The notes under the pieces are model-generated. The model saw only the letters and a list, made by a program, of their open reading frames with translations. It was not told where the DNA came from and made no database searches. This document shows positions 40,973 to 49,283 of a stretch of 51,763 nucleotides of DNA, one piece after another. Location: the NCBI GenBank assembly GCA_017467275.1, contig JAFTSN010000022.1, positions 1 to 51,763 of the forward strand, in the 5' to 3' direction. Source of the DNA: Clostridia bacterium. Its GTDB lineage: Bacteria > Bacillota > Clostridia > Christensenellales > Borkfalkiaceae. Both the position numbers and the translations under genes were made by a program. The first letter of the stretch is position 1, and every line of letters begins with the position of its first letter.

Positions 40973-41867
40973 AGTACACCTTCCTTTTGCTGGCGACAAA
41001 GAAAACCGCCGTGAGTAGCATGGTTAAAATAAAGATGAGCCATCCCTGCGCAGAAGCATACCCGATGCCATAGGCGTCGAGCGCAAACGCGTTTTCCACA
41101 ACGAGCATTGCCATCGTGACCGTTTCAGACATAGAGCCCGTCAAAAGCTTGACCTCCGCATAGACCTGTATCGCACCGATAAAACCCGTAATCATGGAGA
41201 AAAACACGGTGGAGCTGATCATGGGGAGGGTAATTCTGTAAAACCTGACCGCTGCGTTTGCGCCGTCAATCCTCGCCGCCTCTAAAAGATCCTGTGGCAC
41301 CCCCTGAAGCCCCGCCAAAAGTATGAGCATGGAGGGACCCAGTCCGCTCCAGATATTGATGCCCACAACACTGAAAAGCGCCCGCTCAGGGGAGAGAAAA
41401 TCAGGTTTATCGAGCCCAACCAACGTGAACAGATAGCTGACGATATTCCGATCCTGAAAGATCATGAGCTTCCATAAGAGCGTGGAGCCGACAATGGGAA
41501 TGATCGCAGGCAAATAGATCATGGTGCGGAATATCTTCCTCCCCTTGATCTGCATATTTAAGAGCATCGCGACAAGAAGCGCCAACGCCGTCCCTAAAAA
41601 CACGCGCAAAAAGGAATATAAAAGTGTGTTTCCGATTGAACGGAGAAAGCGGGTATCCTTCGCAAAGACCCAAGTATAATTTTCAAATCCGATAAATTTA
41701 AGCGGCTTCGTCGTCAGCGTCGTGATCTTTGCCGACGTGAAACTCATCACGAGACTGAACGCCATCGGAATCACCGTGAACAGCAAAAACACGATTAGCC
41801 ACGGCGAAACGTAGAGATAAAAATTCACCGTAGATCGCAACTTTGAATTATATTTTTTCGTTCGCAT
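40959..41867 (-). CDS. Sugar ABC transporter permease (CUT1, MalF-type)
   Basis: 302 aa, six spans: first FYLYVSPWLIVFLLFTVIP, typical of CUT1 MalF-like permeases, and the EAA loop LEAARIDGANAAVRFYRITL. Start ATG with GGGGGGATT. Partner of the MalG-type permease with which it overlaps. Second gene of the operon, 11 nt after the binding protein. Confidence 0.95.
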   Translation of the reverse strand: MRTKKYNSKLRSTVNFYLYVSPWLIVFLLFTVIPMAFSLVMSFTSAKITTLTTKPLKFIGFENYTWVFAKDTRFLRSIGNTLLYSFLRVFLGTALALLVAMLLNMQIKGRKIFRTMIYLPAIIPIVGSTLLWKLMIFQDRNIVSYLFTLVGLDKPDFLSPERALFSVVGINIWSGLGPSMLILLAGLQGVPQDLLEAARIDGANAAVRFYRITLPMISSTVFFSMITGFIGAIQVYAEVKLLTGSMSETVTMAMLVVENAFALDAYGIGYASAQGWLIFILTMLLTAVFFVASKRKVYYAGE

Positions 41868-41878
41868 AATCCCCCCGT

Positions 41879-43255
41879 TTATTTCATTCCACGCGAGATT
41901 GCGGCGTTAATCTCCGAAGCGGCAGCATTGAGCGCCTGCGTGAGCGTCATGGGGTTTTGCTCTGCCCAAACGCGCGGGATATAATCGCCTAAAATACTCT
42001 CCACTCTCGATTGATCGATATAGAAATTATACGTGAGCGGCGACGCCTTTTCGAGATATTTAATAAAATAGTTGTTGAGCTGTTTATGATACGCGTCGTC
42101 CACGTTTAAGAAATCGCCGTAAGCGATCGTCTTATTCCCGGGAATATTGTAGCCCGTTCTCACGTACTCTTTCATGCCCGCGGTCATATAATATTCAAGG
42201 AACGCATATGCGATATCGGGATTCTTCGACTGTGCCGAAATCGCATGCGAAATCATGGTCGTGGCGCAATACGCCTCACCGCCGCCGTTCGGGGTGGGAG
42301 GAGGCGCGACACCGATCTCAAAGTTCACGTCATACCAGCCGTAGGACTCGAACGCCCAACGCCCGTTCCAAACCACGCTGATCTCCCCATTCTTAAAGCC
42401 CTCGCCGCCGCCCTCGCTGTTGGTGACGGAAGCCGCCGACTTCGTGTCTCCGCTCTGGAACGAGATAAAATATTCAAACGCCGATTTCACGGCATCCGAA
42501 CCTACGTTGAGATAGTGCATATCCTCCGTGAACAGCGTGTCGCCGCCCATCTGTATCCATTCCATCACGTGCTTCCAAGGCACCTGATCGAGAGTGGTAC
42601 CGTAGCGGGTAATATCCCCGTTGGAATCAAATTTAGTCAAAAGACGGCACATCTTCGTGCATTGCGCCCAGCTCATGGGTACGTCGGCAGAGGGATAAAC
42701 GCCGCTCTCGTCCGTCGGATAACCCACCGCCTCTGCCAAGGACACTGCGTTTTCCTCGTTGTATTTCTCGATGTGCTTTTTGTTGTAGATCATCATAAAG
42801 TCAGGCGTGAGATCCTTGATGACGGCATAGAGCTTCCCGCTCCCCATCTTGCCGTTTGCGGAATCGTAGCGGTAGGAATCGTTCAGTTCCCAAAGATCGC
42901 TTTTATCAAGATTCTCCCCCTTTTCGAGATATTCGTCCAGCTCAAGCAAAAGCCCGTCCTTAATAAAGCCCTCGATCATGCCGCCTTCCATATAGAACAA
43001 GTCGGGCGCATTCCCGCCGCCAAAGTAGGTTTTGAGGTTGTCGTAGTAAATGCCATTTGAGGGCTGAACCTCCACCTTCCATTCAGGGTGCAGAAGCTCG
43101 AAATCGTCGGCAAGCTGCTGAGCCATGGCAATCTCCTCCCGCGAGCCCCATAAATAATAGGTTATACTCTTATCGTTCTCCTTTTTACAGCCCGCCACGC
43201 CTAGCGTCGTTGCCGCTAAAACAAAGCCGAAAAAACAGCTCAAAAATTTTTTCAT
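41879..43255 (-). CDS. Extracellular solute-binding lipoprotein (sugar ABC transporter)
   Basis: 458 aa from ATG 43255 (AAAGGGAGGGTATCC upstream). Lipobox TLGVAGC with C23 as lipidated residue. Family 1 binding-protein features: ITYYLWGSREEIAMAQQLAD, FELLHPEWKVEVQ, and the APDLFYMEGG segment, ending near residue 455 with NAAASEINAAI. First gene of the operon, so probably the highest expressed. Likely binds an oligosaccharide released by the surface enzymes. Confidence 0.95.
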   Translation of the reverse strand: MKKFLSCFFGFVLAATTLGVAGCKKENDKSITYYLWGSREEIAMAQQLADDFELLHPEWKVEVQPSNGIYYDNLKTYFGGGNAPDLFYMEGGMIEGFIKDGLLLELDEYLEKGENLDKSDLWELNDSYRYDSANGKMGSGKLYAVIKDLTPDFMMIYNKKHIEKYNEENAVSLAEAVGYPTDESGVYPSADVPMSWAQCTKMCRLLTKFDSNGDITRYGTTLDQVPWKHVMEWIQMGGDTLFTEDMHYLNVGSDAVKSAFEYFISFQSGDTKSAASVTNSEGGGEGFKNGEISVVWNGRWAFESYGWYDVNFEIGVAPPPTPNGGGEAYCATTMISHAISAQSKNPDIAYAFLEYYMTAGMKEYVRTGYNIPGNKTIAYGDFLNVDDAYHKQLNNYFIKYLEKASPLTYNFYIDQSRVESILGDYIPRVWAEQNPMTLTQALNAAASEINAAISRGMK

Positions 43256-43284
43256 GGATACCCTCCCTTTATAATTTTTTATCA

Positions 43285-43354
43285 ATTATATTATGCAATA
43301 AATTTTATCACTAATGTGGCTAATTTTGCTCTTTTTATTAATTTTTTTGGCTAA
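43285..43354 (-). promoter_or_regulatory. Operon promoter with AraC-type direct repeats
   Basis: Minus strand: TATAAT (43285-43290), 18-nt spacer, poor -35 TTAGTG (43309-43314). Directly upstream, TTAGCCA occurs at 43317-43323 and again at 43348-43354, exactly 31 bp apart, about three helical turns, on the same face. A good -10 with a bad -35 next to an activator site is the pattern of class II AraC activation. Confidence 0.55.
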
Positions 43355-43420
43355 GCTGTTGATTTTTTTAGAGCCCACTCCCCTAAAGAGGGTAAAAAAA
43401 GAAATAATTGTAAAAAAATA

Positions 43421-43449
43421 TTGACTTTATAACGTGTCCGTGATATAAT
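43421..43449 (+). promoter_or_regulatory. Promoter of 43491-44476 pair
   Basis: TTGACT (43421-43426), 17 nt, TATAAT (43444-43449), followed by GATAAGGAGAACGCAT before the ATG. Confidence 0.8.
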
Positions 43450-43490
43450 AAAAAATGTATCAAGCTTAAACGTCGATAAGGAGAACGCAT

Positions 43491-44078
43491 ATGTTTGATT
43501 TTCTTGAAAACAAATTTTTAAGGTTCCTTTTCTACGTGGGAACGATGATTCTTTCCATCGTCATCGCAAACGCCATCGTAGACTTCACAATTTTTGAAAG
43601 CGAGGCGACCGCCTCTTTCATCTGTTTCGGCATTTCCATTTTGCCTCTTTCGCTTGCGCTCGACTTCATGCAAAGCAGTAAAAAGCAAAAATTCAGAACG
43701 GTCGTGTTTATCTTTTCGATCGTTCTTTCCGTGCTTCCTGCGGCAATCCTGCATATCAAAGCGCTTTCCTACTATGCCGATCCCGAAAATTACAACGAAT
43801 TTTATAAATGCTTCGACTTCTTTATCCTGCCCACAGTGGCTATGTGCATTTCGCTTTTTTATATCAACTGTGGCATTTGGGAGTGGAACACCTTCTGCGT
43901 TTGGTTTATCTTCGGGTCGTTTGCCGCTATGATGCTCTTAACCCGTATCGTTTTCGCGATATTTTCTTCCTTTGTCGCTACGGGCGTCTTTATGCTGGTC
44001 GTCGCCTTGATCTGGTTCGCAGTCATCGTGATCCTGCGGCTTAAATACGGCACCGCGTTCGTTCCCAATTATTATTAA
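43491..44078 (+). CDS. Hypothetical multi-pass membrane protein
   Basis: 195 aa with about six hydrophobic spans, for example FLFYVGTMILSIVIANAIV, TVVFIFSIVLSVLPAAILHI, and a long C-terminal pair ending ALIWFAVIVILRL. No charged pore motif or enzyme signature recognised. Start ATG with AAGGAGAACGCAT. It is divergent from the surface operon and followed after 17 nt by a small Ser-rich protein; the two form a transcription unit ending at 44573-44618. Confidence 0.75.
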   Translation: MFDFLENKFLRFLFYVGTMILSIVIANAIVDFTIFESEATASFICFGISILPLSLALDFMQSSKKQKFRTVVFIFSIVLSVLPAAILHIKALSYYADPENYNEFYKCFDFFILPTVAMCISLFYINCGIWEWNTFCVWFIFGSFAAMMLLTRIVFAIFSSFVATGVFMLVVALIWFAVIVILRLKYGTAFVPNYY

Positions 44079-44095
44079 TAAAGGAGACTTGAAAA

Positions 44096-44476
44096 ATGTT
44101 TAAAAAATATGCAACGCCCATGTCCCGCATTCGCAACATGAAATCTTCTTCCAGCGGCTACGATAGCTCGAGCGACGACGATTATGACTACGGCTCGAGC
44201 TCCTCGCAAAGCAGTTTTTCCGACTACGACGCAATTTGCGTGTTTGAAGATCATTCGATCAACCTGCCTTTGGGTGCAAGGGCGAATATTTCCGTAAGCG
44301 GCGGGAGTACCATCTACCTTAACGGCTCGATCGACTTTAACTCGCGTTGGGCTTCGGAATACGATATCAAGAGAGTTCTTAACAGCTACATCAACGAATG
44401 CGCCTCGATCTGCTCCAGACGCGGCTATCCCGTGCGGGTCATTTCCAATATCAGTATCTATAAGTACACCGACTGA
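44096..44476 (+). CDS. Hypothetical small protein with Ser/Asp/Tyr-rich N-terminus
   Basis: 126 aa. Residues 17-45 are a low-complexity Ser/Tyr/Asp segment (SSSSGYDSSSDDDYDYGSSS), the rest (about 47-126) a compact alpha/beta-looking domain (INLPLGARANISVSGGSTIY ... YINECASICSRRGYPVR). No signal peptide or span. AAAGGAGACTTGAAAA precedes ATG. Co-transcribed with the membrane protein upstream; family unknown. Confidence 0.7.
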   Translation: MFKKYATPMSRIRNMKSSSSGYDSSSDDDYDYGSSSSQSSFSDYDAICVFEDHSINLPLGARANISVSGGSTIYLNGSIDFNSRWASEYDIKRVLNSYINECASICSRRGYPVRVISNISIYKYTD

Positions 44477-44572
44477 TTTTTTTCAATAGCTCCGTCACAA
44501 CAAATGGCTGCTTCGTACTCTGCACGATTTGACGAGAAAAAATAACCGAGTGTTTTGACAGAGCCTTTTCAA

Positions 44573-44618
44573 AAAGAACGGGCGAGCGAACCTTAAAGTT
44601 CACTCGCCCTTTTATTTT
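44573..44618. terminator. Bidirectional terminator (44096 gene / araC)
   Basis: GGGCGAG (44580-44586) / CTCGCCC (44603-44609) with an additional GAAC/GTTC inner stem, then TTTTATTTTT; A-rich on the other side. Confidence 0.85.
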
Positions 44619-44629
44619 TGCCAATAAAA

Positions 44630-45454
44630 CTAATCGGAATCCTCGCTTAAAAGATTGAAGGTGTTCACCTGATAGAAAGATTTGCCCTTACTCACCTCGT
44701 TTCGGTATTGAAGCGGGGTCATGTGCATCACGCGCTTGAAATAATTAAAAAAGCAGATATAATTTTTATAGCCGACCTCTTCAGCAATTCGGATCACCGA
44801 CTTTTTGGTAGTGGCAAGCAGCTTAAGCGCCTTATTCATTCTCACACCGAGCTGATACGCCTTAAGTCCCATACCCACCGTCTCAACGAAAATATGTCGG
44901 AAACGACTGTAAGAATAGCCGATATTTTCCGCAAGGATCTCGAAGCGAATGGTGTGGTTATAATGCACCTTAATATATTTTTTGACGGTATTGCACATAG
45001 AGACGAGCTGATCGTCGAGCTTGTTCTGCTGTGCGCTGTAAACGTATTCGACGATATATAAAAGTTCAGACAAAAGCTCCTCGAGCCGTTTATCCGACGT
45101 ATCCCCCTTGGTAATGAAAATTTCCCCCATGTCGCCGAGGATTCCATACATGCGGTTGAACTGCGACGAAAACTTCTCGTCGCGGATTACAACGGGCTCG
45201 GAAATGTCGAAATAATCACTCCCGAACACACAGCATTTGACGGCAGTCTCCACGTAAGTCCTCTCGAAATGCTCGGTGTTTTTAGGCACGATCACAAGCA
45301 CGTCGCCCGAATAACTATATTCCTCGTCACCGAGGGTAAACGCGCCGCTGCCGCCCTTATAGACGATGATTTCCGAATGGTTATGGCGGTGCGGTAACAC
45401 GTTATCGCCCTTACGATGCGTGTAGCTGACCACTTCGTTGACCATATAATACAT
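44630..45454 (-). CDS. AraC-family regulator with cupin sensor
   Basis: 274 aa. N-terminal cupin sugar-sensing domain with HRHNHSEIIVYKGGSGAF (about 21-38), then a C-terminal double helix-turn-helix (about 165-255): FEILAENIGYSYSRFRHIFV and KSVIRIAEEVGYKNYICFFN with FKRVMHMTPLQYR, the AraC hallmark. Cytoplasmic transcription factor. It is transcribed in the same direction as the surface operon 1.4 kb away. Matching TTAGCCA elements upstream of its own promoter and of the operon suggest it controls both. Start ATG with ACAAGGAGGGCGGCGT. Confidence 0.93.
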   Translation of the reverse strand: MYYMVNEVVSYTHRKGDNVLPHRHNHSEIIVYKGGSGAFTLGDEEYSYSGDVLVIVPKNTEHFERTYVETAVKCCVFGSDYFDISEPVVIRDEKFSSQFNRMYGILGDMGEIFITKGDTSDKRLEELLSELLYIVEYVYSAQQNKLDDQLVSMCNTVKKYIKVHYNHTIRFEILAENIGYSYSRFRHIFVETVGMGLKAYQLGVRMNKALKLLATTKKSVIRIAEEVGYKNYICFFNYFKRVMHMTPLQYRNEVSKGKSFYQVNTFNLLSEDSD

Positions 45455-45514
45455 ACGCCGCCCTCCTTGTTTTTCGTTTCCGTCACAATCCGCACTTCGT
45501 GCATCGACGTCTCT

Positions 45515-45581
45515 ATTATAACAGAACCTTTCTAGCTTGTCAACGGTCCTTTCCGAAAAACCCCCTCATCATTTTGGCTAA
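45515..45581 (-). promoter_or_regulatory. araC promoter with upstream TTAGCCA site
   Basis: Minus strand TTGACA (45538-45543), 17 nt, TATAAT (45515-45520), both exact. TTAGCCA at 45575-45581 lies 31 bp upstream of the -35, the same heptamer as in the operon promoter. The rest of 45455-45662 shows no gene. Confidence 0.6.
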
Positions 45582-45662
45582 AATCCCCTCCTCGTTTCAC
45601 TCAAATTAAAAAGCTCCTGCACTGCGTTTTTCAAAAAATCAATCGTGCACCTTGAAAGCACT

Positions 45663-45706
45663 AAAAAAAACAGACGGCTGAACGCCCCCGCGCTCGCCGT
45701 CTGTTT
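45663..45706 (-). terminator. Terminator of ispE-45721 unit
   Basis: CAGACGGC (45671-45678) / GCCGTCTG (45696-45703), with TTTTTTTT following on the minus strand. Confidence 0.85.
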
Positions 45707-45720
45707 CGCTAAATCAAAAA

Positions 45721-46668
45721 TCATTCCTCGTCCGCAAACTCCTCGGGAAGCTCGACCTCCTCCGGCTCAAACGAAATAAGCGCCTCGAAAAACGCCCGTT
45801 CAGCACGAATGGCAAGAAGCTTTTTACCCTCCTCCGTGGAGGAAAGCCGCTCGTTCTTACGGTTGATGCGCCTTGCGTTGTAATACTTATTTGCCGCCGC
45901 GCAGAACGCGATAAACGTCGCCAAAAATCCCACCGCGCAGCCAATCGTCACCCAGACGAACAGGCGGTCGGGACGGGTGTTGATACTCACACCGAAATAA
46001 ACCGTCAAAATCAGCGTGACGAGCGCGGGCACAGCCGTTGCAAAGAACCAAAGCCGCGCGGACGAAAGCCGCTTTTGAATGACCGCCCTGCGTGCCTCCT
46101 GCTTCTCGCCAATCTCCTTTTCGAGCGGCTCGCCCTCAATCTTTAACGTCTCGAGCCGTTTGGCAACCACTTCCTTAAGTCCCTCTTTGATTTCAAGTGC
46201 GGCTTCCTCGCCGACGTCGCCGACAAACTCCTCAAAATCGTCGTTCCGATACGCCTCAAACAGGACCGCCGCGTCCGTATAGCCCGCCGTTCTCGCCCGC
46301 CAATATCCGACGATTGCTTCCGTCGGCTCGGGCGTGAGCTCAGTCGCCTTTTTGTATTTTTCGACCGCTGTCTTGTATTCTCCCGCCTGCGTAAGCGCCT
46401 CGCCCTCTTTCATGAGGACATCGTATTCCTCGGCGCGCTTTTTTGCCTCCTCCGCACGCCGCCTTTTGAGCTCGAGCGCCTCCTCGGGCGTGAGGGTGGC
46501 AAGCTCCTCGTCGTCCTCCTCGAGGTCGGGGAATTCAAAGAGCGCTTCCTCTCCCGTTTCCTCCTCCGTCTCGGGCACCGTTGCGTCCGTGACGTCCACC
46601 TCGCCGTCCTTGGTCTTTTTCATACGGATCCCTCTGCCGTACTCTTCGTCGATAATTCTTTCTTCCAT
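45721..46668 (-). CDS. Tetratricopeptide-like protein with two membrane segments
   Basis: 315 aa from ATG 46668 (AAACGGAGAAAGGCT upstream; longer in-frame starts would overlap ispE). N-terminal ~60 residues are very acidic; about 75-130 carry a TPR-like repeat (GEALTQAGEYKTAVEKYKKA). A helical region (about 150-220) precedes two membrane spans (LWFFATAVPALVTLILTVYF and VWVTIGCAVGFLATFIAFCA), then a cytoplasmic acidic tail. Function unknown; it is downstream of ispE in one transcript. Confidence 0.75.
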   Translation of the reverse strand: MEERIIDEEYGRGIRMKKTKDGEVDVTDATVPETEEETGEEALFEFPDLEEDDEELATLTPEEALELKRRRAEEAKKRAEEYDVLMKEGEALTQAGEYKTAVEKYKKATELTPEPTEAIVGYWRARTAGYTDAAVLFEAYRNDDFEEFVGDVGEEAALEIKEGLKEVVAKRLETLKIEGEPLEKEIGEKQEARRAVIQKRLSSARLWFFATAVPALVTLILTVYFGVSINTRPDRLFVWVTIGCAVGFLATFIAFCAAANKYYNARRINRKNERLSSTEEGKKLLAIRAERAFFEALISFEPEEVELPEEFADEE

Positions 46669-46696
46669 AGCCTTTCTCCGTTTATTTTTTGCCTGT

Positions 46697-47587
46697 TTAT
46701 AATTCCTCGCGCCTTGCGTCCGTTTCGGCGCATACAAGACGGAATTTCCCTCTGTATCGGCTCTTCGCCCAATCGCGCAGCTCCCTAGATTCAAACGCAG
46801 CGAACACCGCACTTCCCGAGCCTGTCATGCACGCCCCGAGCGGCGAAAAGGCGCGCACCTCCTCCATAGCCGTCAAAACGTCGGGATTGAGCGCCGCGGC
46901 AGGCTCAAATAACTCGTTCATTAAATACCTGCCCGCCTCCTGCACTTCGCCGCGAAGAAAGGCGTCAATACATTTTTCCGTGTTTTGATCGCACTGCTTT
47001 GGCTCTGAAAACAAAATTTCGGGGTGTATTTCGTCGTATTTTTTATAGCACGCGCCCGAGGATACCCCCGTCTCGGGGCAAAGGAGCAGAAAATATAGCT
47101 TTTCCGTCACCTTATCGAGATAAAACAAGCGTTCGCCTCGACCCTGCATGCGGCAAAACCCGCCCTGGAGCATATACTTTACGTCGCTCCCCACGCTGTC
47201 CGCGATCTCCCCGACCGCTCGCTCGTCCGTCACGCCATACAGCTTCGCCATGCCCACGAGCACGCCCGCCGCGTCCGCAGACGACCCGCCGAGCCCCGCC
47301 GCCATGGGAATGTTTTTGGAGACGGCGATATCCGCGCCGTCGGTGGAAAAGCGTTCCAAAAACCGCCTTGCCGCAAGATAGGCGGTGTTTTTTTCAAGAT
47401 CAATGGGCTCGCGCACCCCGCGCATAGTGACGTTCACCTGCTTGTCCTTCCGCTTTTTCAGCGTGATCTGATCGGCAAGATCGAGACTTGCCACAAAGGA
47501 ATCGAGAAGATGAAAGCCGTCTCTCACGCCCGTGATTGCAAGCGTGAGATTTATTTTCGCCCGCGCCTTGACCCTCGCCGTTATCAT
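46697..47587 (-). CDS. ispE: 4-diphosphocytidyl-2-C-methyl-D-erythritol kinase
   Basis: 296 aa GHMP kinase of the MEP isoprenoid pathway, phosphorylating CDP-methylerythritol in the cytoplasm. Signatures: ARAKINLTLAITGVRDGFH near residue 8-26, and the ATP-binding PMAAGLGGSSADAAG (about 95-109), plus a C-terminal GACMTGSGSAVFAAF (GHMP motif 3, about 256-270). Normal length. Start ATG 47587 with GGGAGAAGGGC. A 13-bp perfect hairpin lies in its leader. Confidence 0.97.
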   Translation of the reverse strand: MITARVKARAKINLTLAITGVRDGFHLLDSFVASLDLADQITLKKRKDKQVNVTMRGVREPIDLEKNTAYLAARRFLERFSTDGADIAVSKNIPMAAGLGGSSADAAGVLVGMAKLYGVTDERAVGEIADSVGSDVKYMLQGGFCRMQGRGERLFYLDKVTEKLYFLLLCPETGVSSGACYKKYDEIHPEILFSEPKQCDQNTEKCIDAFLRGEVQEAGRYLMNELFEPAAALNPDVLTAMEEVRAFSPLGACMTGSGSAVFAAFESRELRDWAKSRYRGKFRLVCAETDARREEL

Positions 47588-47608
47588 GCCCTTCTCCCAA
47601 ACGCCCGA

Positions 47609-47637
47609 TTTGCGGCGGGAGATTCTCCCGCCGCAAA
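47609..47637 (-). promoter_or_regulatory. Perfect leader hairpin upstream of ispE
   Basis: TTTGCGGCGGGAG-ATT-CTCCCGCCGCAAA, 13 bp, loop of 3, between promoter and ribosome binding site. No U-tract follows, so it is not a simple terminator; its CTCCC arm could pair with the GGGAG of the ispE ribosome binding site. Confidence 0.5.
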
Positions 47638-47652
47638 GGCTTGCTTGATATC

Positions 47653-47681
47653 ATTGTAGCATATTTTTCCCGAAATGACAA
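47653..47681 (-). promoter_or_regulatory. ispE promoter
   Basis: Minus strand TTGTCA (47676-47681), 17 nt, TACAAT (47653-47658). Confidence 0.75.
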
Positions 47682-47731
47682 GATTTTAAAGGGTTTTTCC
47701 CGAAATTTTTACGCGTTTCTCCCGCCCAAGC

Positions 47732-49219
47732 TCACACCTTACGCCGATAGACGAAAATGCGCTCTCCCTTTTTCACAGGAAACTCCAGATCAGGATTGCT
47801 CTTTGCAACCTCCTCGGGCGTACGTCTCAGCTTTTTCGCCGTCTCCCACAAATCGTCCCCCTCTTGAGGCACGTAAATGGAGATCGCGCTGTGGTTTTCC
47901 TCAAACGCTTCCCCCTCCTCGACCTCGGAGATAAACTCCGCCGTCTCCTCTTTAAACAGTTTGACGGTCACTTTCAAGGTCGCTTCCACCTCTGCTTCGC
48001 CCTCCCGCCGCTGTCGCACGCTCAACCCGCATACGGTCGCCTCTGCCTCGGCATACGCCGCGCCGTTGAAGCTGACGGGAAAGAGAAAGGGCAGGGAGAG
48101 CTCTGCGCTCTTATGCACCCCGTCGCCGTCGCACAAAATGACCTCGGCAAACACTGCGCCCTCTGCTTCTCCACCGTTCTCCCCCTGACGGCAAGCAATT
48201 TCCGCTCTGGGCAAAACGGCGGCTTGTAAGCTCGTCGTGTAATCAATGGGCACGGACAGGGAAGCCGTTCCGCCAATCCGCTCGGTAAAGCGCACGAGCT
48301 CGCAGACGTATTTCCCCTCCCGCTTCTCCGTCTTAAACCCGATCTCCGCGGCAGTCGAATAGACGTCCGCCGCCGCAGGCAACTCGTCGCGGACAAACAG
48401 CTCGCACTCTGCGCGTAAAACGAGCTGTGCCGTCATTTTGCACTTGCCGCGATCCTCGTCCGCACCCGCCGTAAGCACCGCCGAAAGCACACTCACCCGC
48501 GCTGAAGCGGGAAGCTTGGGCAGAGACTCGTCGCAGGGGATCTCCATACGGTAAGGAATAAGCCGCTCATAGGAACACAGCGAGGAATCGCTCTTCATGG
48601 CGCAAAGATTCAAGCTCACCTCGCCTGAAAGGACGATTTGCCCCGCTTCCGCGCTCACACTCCCGACCGCGGGCGTCTCGCTGTGCAAGAGGATATCCCC
48701 AACGTAATCAGTCTCGAAATCGTCCTCGAGCTCCGTCTCGCCCGAGCACACGATCGTTTTCACAATGGGCACACTGCCCTTTTTCGTGATCAGCCCCTCG
48801 CCGTCGTAGAGATATTCGGCTTCCGCGTTGCCGTAGACGGTGATTTCCGCGCCGACGATCACGGAAAGATAAAGCGCCGATCCCTCCCGCCGCTTTGTGA
48901 CGTTATCCGCCGTCAGCCGAACGCTCGCAAACGCCGCGGGCACAACACGGGCTTCCTGCGCACGGTGGGTAAATTCCGCTCCGCGCTCCGCGCGGCAAAC
49001 CTTGCGCTCGGAATCCTCGTAAACGACGTTAATGAGCAGCTTTCCGCCGTAACGCACCTCGCCGTCGCCGCAAGTGCACTCGGTGGGCACAGCGTGAGCG
49101 TACACCGCCAAAATGCTGCTAATTTCGCCGCCGGGCAAACGACATTCGACAATCGACTGACTGTTTACCTTGCAAAGTTCCGTCGTATAACGATAAGTTT
49201 CAAAATGCGGTTTGATAGA
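47732..49219 (-). CDS. SipL-like spore coat morphogenesis protein (DUF3794 + LysM)
   Basis: 495 aa from ATG 49219 (GGGGTGGAATC upstream). Two to three repeats of the DUF3794/SPOCS type fill residues 20-440 (for example KVNSQSIVECRLPGGEISSI and DDFETDYVGDILLHSETP). A C-terminal LysM (IYVPQEGDDLWETAKKLRRT ... FPVKKGERIFVYRRK) ends the chain. In Clostridioides difficile SipL has this architecture and binds SpoIVA through LysM to build the spore coat in the mother cell. A sigma-E-like promoter precedes it, as in C. difficile. No signal peptide, consistent with a mother-cell protein. Confidence 0.88.
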   Translation of the reverse strand, partial: SIKPHFETYRYTTELCKVNSQSIVECRLPGGEISSILAVYAHAVPTECTCGDGEVRYGGKLLINVVYEDSERKVCRAERGAEFTHRAQEARVVPAAFASVRLTADNVTKRREGSALYLSVIVGAEITVYGNAEAEYLYDGEGLITKKGSVPIVKTIVCSGETELEDDFETDYVGDILLHSETPAVGSVSAEAGQIVLSGEVSLNLCAMKSDSSLCSYERLIPYRMEIPCDESLPKLPASARVSVLSAVLTAGADEDRGKCKMTAQLVLRAECELFVRDELPAAADVYSTAAEIGFKTEKREGKYVCELVRFTERIGGTASLSVPIDYTTSLQAAVLPRAEIACRQGENGGEAEGAVFAEVILCDGDGVHKSAELSLPFLFPVSFNGAAYAEAEATVCGLSVRQRREGEAEVEATLKVTVKLFKEETAEFISEVEEGEAFEENHSAISIYVPQEGDDLWETAKKLRRTPEEVAKSNPDLEFPVKKGERIFVYRRKV

Positions 49220-49256
49220 CATGATTCCACCCCGATGTGATTTCTTTTGCTCTATC

Positions 49257-49283
49257 ATTGTATGACGCTACCCTCGGGAATAT
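49257..49283 (-). promoter_or_regulatory. Sigma-E (mother cell) promoter of sipL-like gene
   Basis: Minus strand ATATT (49279-49283), 14-nt spacer, CATACAAT (49257-49264), matching the Firmicute sigma-E consensus at both elements. Transcription would start about 30 nt before the ATG. The -35 overlaps the stop codon of the upstream gene. Confidence 0.75.
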
